A stretch of DNA of 64,000 nucleotides from Mytilus galloprovincialis (lineage: Eukaryota; Mollusca; Bivalvia; Mytilida; Mytilidae): assembly GCF_965363235.1 (NCBI RefSeq), contig NC_134843.1:52695535-52759534 (forward strand). Direction: 5' to 3'. The notes under the pieces are model-generated. The model searched no databases. It was not told the DNA's origin and saw only the letters and a list, made by a program, of their open reading frames with translations. The translations under genes and the position numbers were made by a program. Every line of letters begins with the position of its first letter. Within the stretch, counting starts at the first letter, position 1. Shown in pieces: positions 20,386 to 31,424 of the stretch.

Positions 20386-20690
20386 TTCAAAAGGACAACG
20401 CCCGTTGTCACGTGGCACACATTTCGTTAAACTTTTTTGAGAACAATCACATTCGTGAGTTGCCATGGCCAGCAAATGAATCCAGCTTTATCGCCAATCG
20501 AACATCTGTGGGATGAACATGGACAACGTTTCAGAAATAGTCCAAATCTACCGGAAACGCTCGCTCAGCTCCTAATAGCACTTTCCAGGGAATGGGACAA
20601 CATCCCTCAAGACTTCATTCGACGTCTAATTTATTCAATGCGAGGAGGTATCAGGCGGCAATAAATGCAAGAGGTTCACATATTACACAT
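20386..20690 (+). pseudogene. Tc1/mariner transposase, 3' fragment
   Basis: Encodes the C-terminal third of a Tc1-type DDE transposase, the nuclease that cuts and pastes such elements. DNARCHVA carries the second catalytic Asp, followed by RELPWPAN, then in another frame LSPIEHLWDE with the last catalytic Glu, PETLAQLLIALSREWDNIPQ and SMRGGIRR before a stop at 20662. The frame changes near 20477 by one base between WPAN and LSPIEHLW. The N-terminal DNA-binding part and both terminal repeats are missing. It is directly fused to a retroelement tail on its left, so it is a dead mosaic. A normal protein is about 340 aa and only about 90 codons remain. Confidence 0.85.
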
Positions 20691-20699
20691 TTTTGTCAC

Positions 20700-21469
20700 G
20701 TTAACTTGAATTTCTAATTCGTCCTGTTAAAATTGTCCGAAAATGTGCAATATTGTTTCAAATAGAGAAAACTCGTAATTATTTTCCTCAAAATAATGTT
20801 AGCTAACTGTTCCATTAACGTATTTTGTTATTATACATATAAATGATCTTACAAACTTGTAATTTAGCCTAGTAAATATATATCTTTACAACATGAAATA
20901 TCCTTAGTCATGTTAGTTTCAAAATTCTAAATATCATATAGACATATCACTTTGAAAAATATTTAATTGTATTTTATAGTATTACAAAGTAGTGTGCGTT
21001 TCTTATCGTTATCCAAAAAGATAATATATAGTTAATAACAACAAACTTTTGTTTTGGGTTATTCAATTTTTTGTTTATAAATTCTGAATAATTTCCAAAA
21101 TCGGTATACAAAATGCGGTTTTAGCTATTTTCAGGCGTCAATAATCAACTTGGTCATCCATCTCTTACGGAAAATCAGTCAAATTGGACACAATGACGAA
21201 TATCAAAGTAAATTGTGTTAAGCTTCGAAAACGTGAAATAGAAGTTGACATTTAGACATTTTGTAAAGGCCCTGATGTGAAATTAATTCAGAGAAAATTG
21301 ACCCAACAAAACTAATAAAAAATACTAAATTTAAAACTGACAATCTACACTCTTAGAGTAAATATCTTACGTTAGTAATGTCAATAATATTTTTGCACTG
21401 TTTACATTGAAAATTTGTTTGTAAGTCTATAGAATGTTTCAAACTGTTTGATTTCTGACGTTTAGCCGA
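20700..21469. other. Intergenic, downstream of the TRIM-like gene
   Basis: AT-rich, no coding signal. It would hold the 3' UTR of the minus-strand TRIM-like gene. Confidence 0.5.
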
Positions 21470-23176
21470 TCATTTAACTTCATACAAACTGGCTGGTCCA
21501 TAGTAATTCGTTACCATTAGAATATTTCTTCCTTTGTCAAAATGGATACCAAAAGGGTCTTGTATCCCATTCTCGTTTGTTAACAATCGACGCACGTGCT
21601 TTCCGTCTGGTGAAAGTACGACAATACTGTTATTCCAATAGGATACCACGAACACATTGGAATCGTTATCAACTGTTACTCCATGAACAGAATCCACAAA
21701 TGATACGTCTTTGTATTTCCAAACCTTTTGTCCAGTGACTGTGTAGCATGTTACGGAATTTGTTTTATTTATTGTATGGTATATCCTGTCATTTGATGTT
21801 GCAACATAGTTCCAGACCCCTTCATCGACTTTAACTACTGTAGTAACAGTACTTCCGCTATTGACGTCTTGTGTTTGAATACCCCTTCCTTTTTCATAAT
21901 ATAGTAATCTTCCTTTTTCATTTGTAATGCCGTAGCACTGATTGGACGTTTTAATCTGTCTTACAGTTTTTCTATTGACAATGTTGATTATTTCTATGTA
22001 ATAAGGCTCTGCATTATGGGTGACAGCGACCGTGTTTTCATCAATACATGTAACATCTATAGGGCGATGTGATACAGGTATTGCACAAACAAATATACCA
22101 TGGTCGTTGTGGATTACAAGCCGATCATTAGATTGATCTACGAAGATAATTTTACCAGACGGCATGATAGTACAACCCGTGATTTCAATTCCGTTTTCTC
22201 CTTTCGATATCTCAAATTGTTTTAGTAAAGTAAGATTAATGTCATTGATTGTTTTGGATATCGTTGGTATCCTTTTCTGAGCTTGTTTTTCTCTATCCGT
22301 CGTCATGGAGATCGTTGACGGTTTTGTTGTAACGGATATCTCTCCGATCTTTGTCATGGACAGTATGTCTGACATCTTGTTGTCTAGTTTATATTGTAAG
22401 TGTATTTGTTGTAAGCCACTATCTTCTATTAAAGACGTCATGAACTTCTCTTCCTCTTGGATCTTGGCCTCAAATATTTTACCGCCAAAAAATGTCTGAA
22501 GGTCAGTTGCAAAAAGTTTAGTCAGAGCTATATTGTTCTGTAGCTCATCTATTGTTTTCTCATGGTCAGAAACTTTTTGCACAAATCTATTTATTTGTGA
22601 CTTGACCTTTTGTTCCGCAGCTTGTAAATCCTGTTGTATTTCTTGTTCAAGTTTATCTAAATGTATGTTTATTTTAGCACGCATTTCTTTTATATCTTTC
22701 TGAAATCCTTGCCTCTGCTGTTTGATTATCTCTAGATTCTGCCTTCGATCTTCCACTATTCTGTCTATATTGTTCTTCATTTCTTTTAAATTTTGTTCCA
22801 TAATTTCAAATAATGCTGAATTCCTCGCGGTTTTGACAACTTCATCAATTGCTAACAAATCACATTTCAAATCACATTTCTTGTGATTTGTTGTGATGCA
22901 AAGCGGACAACAAAGTTGTTCATGTTGAGAACAGTAGAGCTGATATTTTTTGTCATGTTCTGAGCAGTATTGGTTTATACTTGCTATTATGGGCGGTATT
23001 TGTTTATAATCATCCATTGAAGTTATCTCATGCTTTCTTGTACCTCTTGAAGCTCGATGGTGTTTTTCACACGATGTACATATCCCTTCGTTGCATTCCG
23101 GACACCAAAAGGCAGCTGCTTTAACCACGTCCTGAGCTTCACACACGCCACAATATGATTCACTAGCTGAAGCCAT
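21470..23176 (-). CDS. TRIM-like protein: two B-boxes, coiled coil, NHL-type propeller
   Basis: 568 aa in one uninterrupted exon. Zinc-binding residues open the protein (YCGVCEAQ at 8-15, CPEC 25-28, CTSCEKHH 33-40): a B-box 1-like module instead of a RING. B-box 2 is at 71-103 (CSEHDKKYQLYC, CPLC, NHKKC), a long coiled coil at about 110-265, and a C-terminal beta-propeller-like region from about 325 to 568 with repeats such as PSGKIIFVDQSNDRLVIHN and LSPDGKHVRRLL. This is the layout of TRIM2/TRIM3/TRIM56-like proteins. Since the RING is absent, direct E3 ubiquitin ligase activity is doubtful and a scaffold or regulatory role is more likely. Such intronless B-box/NHL genes are, from memory, greatly expanded in bivalves and often linked to innate immunity. 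The start is the first Met before the Cys cluster. The specific function is unknown. Confidence 0.92.
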   Translation of the reverse strand: MASASESYCGVCEAQDVVKAAAFWCPECNEGICTSCEKHHRASRGTRKHEITSMDDYKQIPPIIASINQYCSEHDKKYQLYCSQHEQLCCPLCITTNHKKCDLKCDLLAIDEVVKTARNSALFEIMEQNLKEMKNNIDRIVEDRRQNLEIIKQQRQGFQKDIKEMRAKINIHLDKLEQEIQQDLQAAEQKVKSQINRFVQKVSDHEKTIDELQNNIALTKLFATDLQTFFGGKIFEAKIQEEEKFMTSLIEDSGLQQIHLQYKLDNKMSDILSMTKIGEISVTTKPSTISMTTDREKQAQKRIPTISKTINDINLTLLKQFEISKGENGIEITGCTIMPSGKIIFVDQSNDRLVIHNDHGIFVCAIPVSHRPIDVTCIDENTVAVTHNAEPYYIEIINIVNRKTVRQIKTSNQCYGITNEKGRLLYYEKGRGIQTQDVNSGSTVTTVVKVDEGVWNYVATSNDRIYHTINKTNSVTCYTVTGQKVWKYKDVSFVDSVHGVTVDNDSNVFVVSYWNNSIVVLSPDGKHVRRLLTNENGIQDPFGIHFDKGRNILMVTNYYGPASLYEVK

Positions 23177-23296
23177 TCAAATCTTCAAAACAAAATTGAT
23201 AATTAAATAGCTACTGACTTTAAAACGAGCTTGAAAGTACTAAAAGTCCGTTTCATTTTATTTGTATTCCTCAATTTTGGACATACATTATCGAAA
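23177..23296. other. Upstream of the TRIM-like gene
   Basis: Short AT-rich leader region. No splice acceptor with a clear upstream exon was recognised, and no promoter motif stands out. Confidence 0.35.
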
Positions 23297-24225
23297 CAAG
23301 AGGCCCTCAAGAGCCTGAATCACTCACTATGACATTTTGTATTCATTTTTACTGCGTTCAGGCCTGGACTGAGTCGGTGTGTCTATTCTGTGTTGGTCTT
23401 TGCATTATGTATTCGTCTTTGTTTTCTGTAATGAGTTAATACTTCAGTTTCATTGTGTATATCTGTTATATTCATTTGATAAAATTTACTGTTTGCAATA
23501 GCATTAATTGTTCTAAATAATAAGGATGTTCTTATCCCAAGCATAAAAACATAGCCGTATTTGACACAGCCTTTTTCAACTTTTGATCTTCAGTGCTGTA
23601 CAACTTTTTACTTTTTTTCGCTTTCGATCTTTTATATCTGGGCGTCGGTGGTGAGTCTTGTGTGGACGAGGCGCGTTTTTGACGTATTGAATTTTAAACC
23701 TGATGCTTTTTGTTATTCATTAATCATGTGTTTCTTTGTCTAATACGTTCTCCTATTTATTTGTATTGTAGTCCTGTAATATTATGTTGTCATTTCAATG
23801 TTATATTTAACATTGCCATTAAAGTGCGAGGTTTCAAATTGGCATGCCACAAAACCAGGTTCAACCCACCATTTTTTCCTTTAAAATGTCCTGTACCAAA
23901 TCAGGAATATGGCCATTGTTATGTTATTGTTCGTTTCTGTGTGTTTTACATTTTAACGTTGCTTCGTTTGTTTTCTCTTATTTTTGAGTGTAATTTCACA
24001 TTGCGATAAGACTTTGGTTATGATGTTATATGTGTTATTCTCGTGGGATTTTGTCTGATGCTAGGTCCGTTTCCATGTGTGTTATATTTAAGTGTTGTGG
24101 CGTTGTTCTCCTCTTATATTTAATGCGTATCCCTCGGTTTTAGTTTGTTACCCCGTTTTTGTTTTTTGTCCATGGATTTATGAGTTTTGAACAGCGGTAT
24201 ACTACTGTTGCCTTTATTTGGCCTC
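23297..24225 (+). mobile_element. Retroelement 3' tail (second family)
   Basis: Begins next to an 'agaggccctcaagagcct' hairpin. From about 23560 it matches a long 3' tail I recall from mussel retroelements: 'ggcgtcggtggtgagtcttg', 'aggttcaacccaccatt', 'tcaggaatatggccattgtt', 'gcgtatccctcggttttagt', ending 'tactgttgcctttattt' at 24221. The open frames inside have no domain and are noise. Confidence 0.6.
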
Positions 24226-24394
24226 AAATTTCAGGTTCATCTGACGAAAGATTTTGACCACTTTTTAAACACTTAAATGTCTATTTCATTAGATTCAATT
24301 AGTTTAGGTGAAAGATTTTAACTAATTTAGTCATTACAAACGATTCGATTCATGCTCTAATATGAAAAATCTACCAAATATGCCGAAAAATGTC

Positions 24395-24565
24395 GTTTTT
24401 CAGATGGCTTTTGTCAAAAATGAAAGTGGCCGCATCCGTGTTCATCCTACACCTTTATACCTTTATAGATGTTATGTATTATCATCAAATACAACTTACA
24501 TTTCAATATAAAGGATGAACACGAATGCGGCCAGTTTCGTTTTACACGGAAACCGTCTAAAATTT
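24395..24565. mobile_element. Palindromic MITE (foldback)
   Basis: Left arm 'gtggccgcatccgtgttcat' (24426) and right arm 'atgaacacgaatgcggccag' (24508) are inverse with one mismatch. The similarity extends outward ('cagatggcttttgtcaaaa' against the inverse of 'ttacacggaaaccgtctaaa'). The spacer is about 60 bp, and the whole unit could fold into one hairpin. Confidence 0.75.
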
Positions 24566-24615
24566 AACTAAAATGCTAGAATTGTGAAGATTTCAGTAGT
24601 TTAGCATGACTTAAT

Positions 24616-24777
24616 CAGTGGCGGATCCAGAAGGGAGGGGGGGGGGGGGGTTCCGGGGGTTGGAACCCCCTTTTTTTTGGCCGATCAATGCATTTGAATG
24701 GGAGCATATAGTTGGAACCCCCCTTTACTCTAGGTTGGGAACCCCCCCCTTTTTAAAATGGCTGGATCCGCCACTGC
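24616..24777 (+). mobile_element. 'cagtggcggatccag' MITE with intact ends
   Basis: CAGTGGCGGATCCAG and its perfect inverse CTGGATCCGCCACTG bound about 160 bp rich in G and C runs. The six bases CTTAAT flank both sides, which may be a target duplication (a TTAA-targeting element is also possible). Confidence 0.8.
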
Positions 24778-24934
24778 TTAATGGTGCTAGTACCCGATAT
24801 GTGTGCATTGCATTGCAAAAAACAGCCCATATTTATCTAGCAGAAGCTTTTAACTAGCCAATAAATAACTAAAAGTTCACATTTCAACAATTTTGTAAAA
24901 CTGCTATATTTTGGGGCCAAAAAGGGGTCTTACT

Positions 24935-25045
24935 GGACCTACTCCTTTGGTTGATTATATAGGGAATCACTGAATCATGACTGGAGCGGGGCCCCTATCA
25001 GGCAGTCAGTGGTCCCCCACTTATGAAAATTTCTGGATCCGCCAA
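24935..25045 (+). repeat. MITE fragment
   Basis: Ends 'tctggatccgccaatgg' and contains 'atcatgactggagcgg', matching the interior of the copy at 19266-19425. The left end is missing. Confidence 0.55.
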
Positions 25046-26034
25046 TGGTCTAGTCTCGATCATCCAGCCGCTTTATTTTTCAAAGTAGAGCGTCTGCGAG
25101 TGGATGAGAAGTGATATAAAAATGGTAATTTATGACATTCGGAATAGTATCGGCTTTTTTAACTTGTTGTTAGAGATAATGTCCAAGACGAATAACCAAG
25201 AAGTTGGTTATTGACTTCGGAAGAAAAGACATTACGATAATTTTATTGCAACACCCGAGTGTACCGATTGTTGTTGAACGCTATTCATATATTTTTGTGA
25301 CGACATTCATTTCATGGAAAACACCATACAGCATGGCTTGCATGGGCATGTACGCGAAGGAAAAACCAGCACATCCAACCTTGATCAACCTTGGTAAGAT
25401 GTTATAACAACACACACTGTAACATAAATTGTAATGCAACCTGATACACCGAGTAGTTATATTCTTTCATTATTGTCGAGTTTGTAATTATACAATAAAT
25501 GTCAATTGTTATGTTGACTGGGACCACTCGAACAGTCGTATACGTTATAAATACATTTTTGGGTTGATGTGTAGTATCGTTCACTTTATAAATACTTCAT
25601 GGAAAACTGCCATGACGCCGAAATATCACCTTCATCCAAGATAAGTTCGTTGTATCTATCTAAATACTAGTAAGGGGATTTGCATCTTGATATGTGTAAA
25701 AAAAAAAGGGGGGGGGGAGAGGAAAGATGCACAATGATGTACACATTCAAAGTAAAACAAAGTGTATCTAGAAGATGCCATTTTATACATAGTAGTAAAA
25801 TAAACGGTCAAAATGATTTATACATTCGATTTTCTGCAAAACAAAAGACAGTTAAACAATATATGCAGCATCGATCAGCATCAATGAAAAGAGGTGTCAA
25901 TGAGGCAGCAAACAGTGAACCCAATGACACAAATTACGAAAAGTATACATCGTCATGATTTAGAGTTTATCATGTAGACTAAAACAAAAATTGAAGATAA
26001 AATTGACAAAAGCTCAATATTTCACAAATAAGGA
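25046..26034. other. Intergenic
   Basis: No supported gene. One open frame at 25680-25958 runs through a poly-A/poly-G tract and shows no domain. Confidence 0.45.
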
Positions 26035-26300
26035 GATGCGGTATGAATACCAATGAGAACTATCCACCCAAGTTCAAATGAATTGAATGTGAGCAGTTAT
26101 AAGCATTTGTATGGCCTTCAACAATGAGAAAAATCCATGCATGGTTTGGATAGAGAATACAAATAGGGAATGTGTCAAAGAGACACTGGGCATCCCGACC
26201 AAAGAGCAGTAAACAGCACAATGCCACCAATGGGTCGGGTCTTCAACGCAGCGAGATAATCTTGCACCCTGAAGCCGGATTCTGCTTGCCCCAAGACAAT
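26035..26300. repeat. Two abutting repeat fragments
   Basis: 26035-26135 is a + copy of the 'aagatgtggtatg' repeat ('ggagatgcggtatgaatacc', 'ggccttcaacaatgag'). 26157-26300 is an inverted retroelement tail ('gtgtcaaagagacactgggc', 'ccaccaatgggtcgggtctt'). Confidence 0.6.
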
Positions 26301-26764
26301 AATTTATACAATATATTTCTATGATGTTTTTTTTAAACAATTTGTTTTTCGTATATAAGCTATACTGGTGACTAAAAATTTATATAATTTTGATATTTAC
26401 TTTCTTTCGTAGACAAACCAATGATAATTTATGGACACAAATTTTATGTGTAAAATGTGAAGAATTAAAATAAAAATACTCAGGATTTTCATTGTATCAT
26501 AAACATATTAAACAATATTCAAACTGAAAGATTTTTTTTTTAATTACTGAAGCATCAATCAGTATAAATAGATCACAGAACTAAAAATGTTGTGTTTACA
26601 TTATTTTGACAGCCGCAACAAAGCGAAAAAATACACAGACGTATATTTATTAAATGAAACAAATATCAAGAAACACATTGTTGTCAGATATGTTATGGAA
26701 ATTAGATTTGTTTTAAAAAATTAAAAATCATATGAACAATTAATCAGTTAGTCTTTACGGTTGA

Positions 26765-26925
26765 ATCGATCTCATTTTCATGTCGGGCCCTTTTATAGTT
26801 GACTATATGGTTTGGAGTTTTCTTAATATTGAAGGCCATGCAGTGATCACATTTGCGTATATCCATGTTCTTTGAACTCTGCTTGATTGTTGCCTCGTTA
26901 GCAATCATACCAATTTCCTTATTTT
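26765..26925 (-). repeat. 'aagatgtggtatg' repeat fragment, inverted
   Basis: 'tcatgtcgggcccttttat', 'aatattgaaggccatgcagt' and 'gttagcaatcataccaa' are the inverse of the family's first 200 bp. Confidence 0.6.
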
Positions 26926-27596
26926 TATATAAAAGGTTCACAGCAGAAGTTATTGTTCTTGTGAAGCTGTCCTTTATTGCATGCTTATACGTACATGATG
27001 GAAATTATAAGTGTTGGAGAAGTAGAATACACTTTTGAGTTATTATTTTTTGTTTACAAGTTACTATGCAGAATGGGATAAATCCCATTCCATCTTTTTC
27101 ATGTGCGTGATTCAAACATGCATATTCAAAGAGCATTGGGTTTCATGACTGACTGGTTAAGTTCTGTATTTCTCCATGGACACGGGCTACACTGGCAAAG
27201 TGGTTTTGTGTGAAGGTTGGTTCATAAATATTTTCTTCCCAAAAGGATAGGCAATTATTGGTGTAACAGCTTAGAAACATTCAGACTATTCTGTCGTTTG
27301 CAGTTTTAAGATCAGTTGATTTTGTAAATGGAAATTGAGTTGGTTCATTGTGTGATCTCGCTGATCTGCCAGTTATACTTGTTACGGAATTAAAGAAGTT
27401 TTTCTACATATGCAATCTGGTATTTGTATGAGATGTTTTTCTTTACATAGACGTAACTTGATGTGTGCTTTTTTGTAAGGTAAGTGCATCAGATATATAT
27501 ATATATATATTTATTAAAAAGGAACTAAGAATAATGAGACAAAACAAGGCAAAATGGATAAAAAAATAAAGAATAGAGACTGACGGTGATACAATA
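26926..27596. other. Intergenic with TA microsatellite
   Basis: No coding signal. A (TA)n run lies at about 27493-27511. Confidence 0.5.
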
Positions 27597-27960
27597 TACT
27601 GATGGTTGGTTGCTTATTTACGTCCAGTGACAAATATTTCATGCATGTTTAGGACGATGTGATACAATACAAAAAATAGAGAATAGTGGTATTTTATAGT
27701 ATGAAGATAAGAGAAAAAGTGGACAGGTTTGCAATATTATAAGAATAGTTTGCTTTTTTATCGTCTTGTGGTAAATAATGGTAATGTTCAGGATGCAAAT
27801 AAATTAACAATAATTGTAAAAAGGAGATCCTAATTTATAGTCCGTTCAGGATACAGGTTTGAGAAATTACGACTCTCTAAAAAAATAAGGGTATATTGTA
27901 TTTTAGTATAACGGTCCACCTAGGGACTCCTTTTTAAGCGTGCAGAAAGCTTGTATTCAT
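27597..27960 (+). repeat. Interspersed repeat shared with 46.4 kb
   Basis: 'cgtccagtgacaaatatttc' with 'atgcatgtttaggacgatg' and, at the end, 'cacctagggactcctttt' correspond in order to 46418-46630 ('cgtccagtggcaaatatttc', 'cacctacggactcctcaaag'). Confidence 0.55.
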
Positions 27961-27971
27961 CTATACACGAA

Positions 27972-28105
27972 CAGTGGCGGATCCAGAACTTGTTATTAGG
28001 GAGGGGAACTACACTCACTCCTGCTACAGTGTTTCCCTATATATATAAAATCAACCACATTTTTCCTACGAAAAAAATGGGGGGGGGGGGCGCCTATGAC
28101 GAGTG
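27972..28105 (+). mobile_element. 'cagtggcggatccag' MITE, 3'-truncated
   Basis: Starts CAGTGGCGGATCCAGAAC, includes 'aaaatcaaccacattttt' and a G run, and lacks the inverted right end. Confidence 0.65.
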
Positions 28106-28123
28106 CTATAATATTTACACAGG

Positions 28124-28700
28124 GCCGTAACTAGGCCTCACAATAAAACGAGGCAGGCGTTTGGTTGCCGCCGTCTGCGGTACCCAGGTAATGGGAAAAC
28201 CAAGGGTGACACAACCGGTCGAAAACTAGAAAAGTAGTTAAAGACGAGTCAATTAAGACTTAGATAAAAACCATAACAAAAAAAAGTGTAAATTAAGCTT
28301 ATATAAAGTACTTTTAATCAACGAAAATAATATCCGAAATCTGATGGTACGGCCAAAAAGCTTAATTTTGACTTTTAGATCTTTATTACATTTTTTAAAT
28401 CATTCAATCGAGCATTCAATAACAGACATAAAAACTCTTAGAACATGAATACAGTCATGTGAAATGGTTTGTTTAAGCAGTTCTATTCATTTGACTTCAC
28501 GTTTGTATTAAAATTTCCCATCAGCAAGTTTGCCAAAATAGAGAGAGCTACAAGAATGTCATACATACATGTACATTTTCTACTACACTGTTTACTGTTG
28601 TTTTTTTTTAAAAATATATTGGGGATAACGGAAGTGTTATTTATAGATATGTTCTATATTTAATTATTTGTTACGCCCCCTATAAATATTTGACAGTCCG
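28124..28700. other. Intergenic
   Basis: 'cagggccgtaactagg' at 28122 resembles the terminus of another MITE family, but I found no matching right end. No gene. Confidence 0.35.
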
Positions 28701-28708
28701 GTTAATCA

Positions 28709-28740
28709 CCCCAGACGCTATATTTAAATATGCGTCTGGG
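28709..28740. repeat. Perfect hairpin with AT loop
   Basis: CCCCAGACGC, an AT-rich loop of about 12 bases, then GCGTCTGGG. The stem is 9 bp without mismatch. It could extrude as a cruciform. No gene is associated. Confidence 0.6.
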
Positions 28741-29077
28741 TTATCGAGACTACCAATGGTCATGGTGTTTCTATAGAAACTATATATAAATCTGTGGTTA
28801 CACAAAGAACTAAAAGTACTAAGGCTTTTGGCTTACTCTTCAAATCTAAAATTAAAGACATGACATTGGCTAATGCATTGAAAAGTAGATGATATAATAA
28901 AATATAAGTGGTTTTACCTTAAATGTTTATGTCATTCAAAATTTTTTATCAAAACATTTCATGTCTTCTCACAAGGTCAATAAATCAACCCGGATGTTTA
29001 AATGTCACACTACACGTAATGCATGTATACTTTTCATCAAAAGAAACACAGCACTTATACAAAATTGACTGCTCAGC

Positions 29078-29233
29078 CAGGGGCGGATCCAGCCATTTTA
29101 AAAAGGAGGGTTCCTAACCCAGGACAAAAGGGGGGGGGGTCCAATTACATGTCCCCATTCAAATGCATTGATCGTCAAAAAAAGGGGGGTCCCAACCCCC
29201 GGAACCCCCCCCCCCCTCTGGATCCGCGCCTGC
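29078..29233 (+). mobile_element. 'caggggcggatccag' MITE
   Basis: Left end CAGGGGCGGATCCAG, right end CTGGATCCGCGCCTG, with G and C runs inside. It is related to the copy at 24616-24777 in inverse internal orientation. Confidence 0.7.
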
Positions 29234-29529
29234 AAACGTCATTCTGTACTTGTCGTATGTCATATATCTGTGGCGGAACCTGAAATCCTCTGACTGCACC
29301 AATGTTTCCTTAAATAATCAATATAAAATTTCCTGCAAAAAGGAGATGGACTATTCGGAAAAATGTGGAGCTTGTAATAAATGGTGTCAGCAATACATAC
29401 TTTTTTTAATATATATAAAACTTGAAAATAACATCGTGTTTGTCTCTATTCCATTCGAATGATCAGCTCAGTTATATCTACATCAATGTCAATCTTGAAG
29501 AAAAAAAACCACAATTGGCATATATTTGT

Positions 29530-30490
29530 AGCTTGAGTGCGTTTTCAAGTACTTATGCTTTAAAACTATCTGGCATGTTTCTGTTATCGTGGTAAGATAA
29601 TTGTTTGTAACAATCTTTTCAAGAATGACAAAAGGACGCGTATTTTAACATTGTGCATCACTGTCGTGAAGAATCAGTACATCTACCATGTATATCAAGA
29701 TGATAAATTGTATTTGAGTTTGGCTGTTCCTGATGAAAGTAAATGTTATCACGGAAAAGCTTCTCGAACGCACCATTATCAGATTATGTCATCCTTCTGT
29801 TTCAAAGTCGTCAATGAACATTTATGTACTATTAACTGAATTAAAAACATCTATTGTTTATTCTTAATTTATCTTATGTTTGCATTGACAATCACATCCG
29901 ATATCTTTGTATATCTGAAGGAACCCGTCTCAGTGATATATTTACATGATCCTTGATTGGTCTTTAAACCGCCTTAATGGTGTATTAGTTTAGACTGATC
30001 GAGACCGAAAACATCTAATAAATCATACAATATATATTTATAACAGCAGTACTTAACACAGATTCACCATAATTAAACGACGAGAAACAGTGGTAACTAT
30101 TTCATCCATATTAACGGACGATAAACAGTGGCAAATATTTCATGAAGATGGTAAATATCGAGAAACATTGGCAACTATTTCGTCACAATTAAAGATCGCG
30201 AAACAGTGGCAACTATTTTATCAATATTAATGACCGATAAACAGTGGCCACTATTTCATGAATATTAAAGGACGTGAAACATAGGCTTATAGTCCATCCG
30301 TATTGAATACCGATAAATAGTAGCAAATAAAACATCCATTTTAAAGGACAAGAACAATTTCGCAATACTTCATATAATGTGTTCTGTCATTTAGTTCGAC
30401 AAAAAGAAGGGCGTGACACTTATATTGTCAATTATAAAAGAGAGCCTGTTTGACAGGGCAGAAATGTATCTTGCATCAGGCTACTTGCAC
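29530..30490 (-). pseudogene. Decayed duplicate of oxidase exons 2-3 and flanking intron
   Basis: Collinear with 8040-9030 plus 10940-11120. 29558-29612 matches exon 3 ('actatctggcatgtttctgt', 'ttatcgtggtaagataat') with the donor GT changed to AT. 29740-29790 matches the intron ('gctgttcctgatgaaagtaa', 'cgcaccattatc'). 29938-30030 matches exon 2 ('tttacatgatccttgattgg', 'gatcgagaccgaaaacatct') with a stop in the oxidase frame. 30385-30480 matches 11025-11105 ('gcctgtttgacagggcag', 'gaaatgtatcttgcatca'). The MITE-free and RT-free structure shows it predates, or escaped, the RT insertion at 9.03 kb. No other oxidase exons are recognisable nearby, so it is a dead fragment. Confidence 0.75.
30070..30345 (+). 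repeat. 38-39 bp tandem repeat, about seven copies
   Basis: Units such as 'gataaacagtggcaaatatt' followed by 'tcatgaatattaa(a)ggac', starting near 30081, 30119, 30158, 30197, 30236, 30274 and 30311. The homologous place near 10950 holds about one unit, so the array grew after the duplication. Confidence 0.75.
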
Positions 30491-30985
30491 GGACCAATCA
30501 CATACATTGTAGTTGAGAAATTATCTGAAAAAGTATATTTTTCCATGTTCAATCTTGCACCCGCAATTTTTCTTCAAACACTCAGGCATATTTATTTGGG
30601 GAATATTAAATTTCAGTATTAACTAGAGTATATAATGCACCAACTATTGTCAATTGAACACTCTTTCCTATATTTCTTCTAATAAAATATTATAATTCAA
30701 ATGTTAAACCCCCCCCCCCCCAAAAAAAAATCATATTGTCCGGTGTTGTTTTCTGACAACTAAATCATTCAAAGAACATCAGAGTTAAGTAAACAAAATG
30801 AAACAGGCTTCCGATTTATTTCTACAAATATGATAGATTATATAGACAACTTGTTCTTAATGGTCTGATTATAATACATCTAAAGCATGTGATAAAATTT
30901 GGCATTTTAAGGCTCTTTTAAATTTTGTCCCAAAGGGTTATTTCCCTCCTGTTACAACTGGTTTTTTTTCACCTTTGGAAACATT
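30491..30985. other. Intergenic
   Basis: AT-rich with a C/A homopolymer junction at 30707-30729. No supported gene. Confidence 0.45.
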
Positions 30986-31335
30986 TAAAGCTAGGTTCAC
31001 ACTGCCGATCAGATTGACTCGATGATCCCGATTGTCTAAATTTCCACGACCAAGCGTGACCAAATTCTTGATGGGATTGGTTACGACTTCTACCCGATTG
31101 CTATCCGACTGTTCACGACCTTAACCCGACGATTCATGACTCCTTGACGACTCCATCAGGACTCAAACCCGACCACTAATTCAATACGTATTCGATAATC
31201 CCGACCATTTCACGATCTTCACTCGACTAGCTAGAACTAACTATACTCGATCTCAGCCGGATCTCGACCAGACCAGATCGACTTGTTCGTATAGGGGTCG
31301 AAGGGATAGTCGGGCATTGGTCGGGTATGTACAAT
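30986..31335 (+). mobile_element. Left end of an element with dispersed CGA motifs
   Basis: Starts AAAGCTAGGTTCACACTGCC, similar in layout to the terminus of the 17957-19041 element. A dense run of 'cgaccattt', 'gacccgac', 'actcgat', 'ttcacgacc' type words follows, far above the local CpG level. A right end with inverse terminus was not found. Confidence 0.45.
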
Positions 31336-31424
31336 TTCGGTATGAAATCATCCGAATTTTTTTTTACATCAACCGCTGCAGCGGAGGAGGCATCAAGTGT
31401 TACACTTGTCCGTTCGTAAACGTC

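Noticed and set aside
24618..24857. Gly/Pro-rich open frame (also the one at 29023-29283)
   Set aside because: Both run through the 'cagtggcggatccag' MITEs with their G and C runs.
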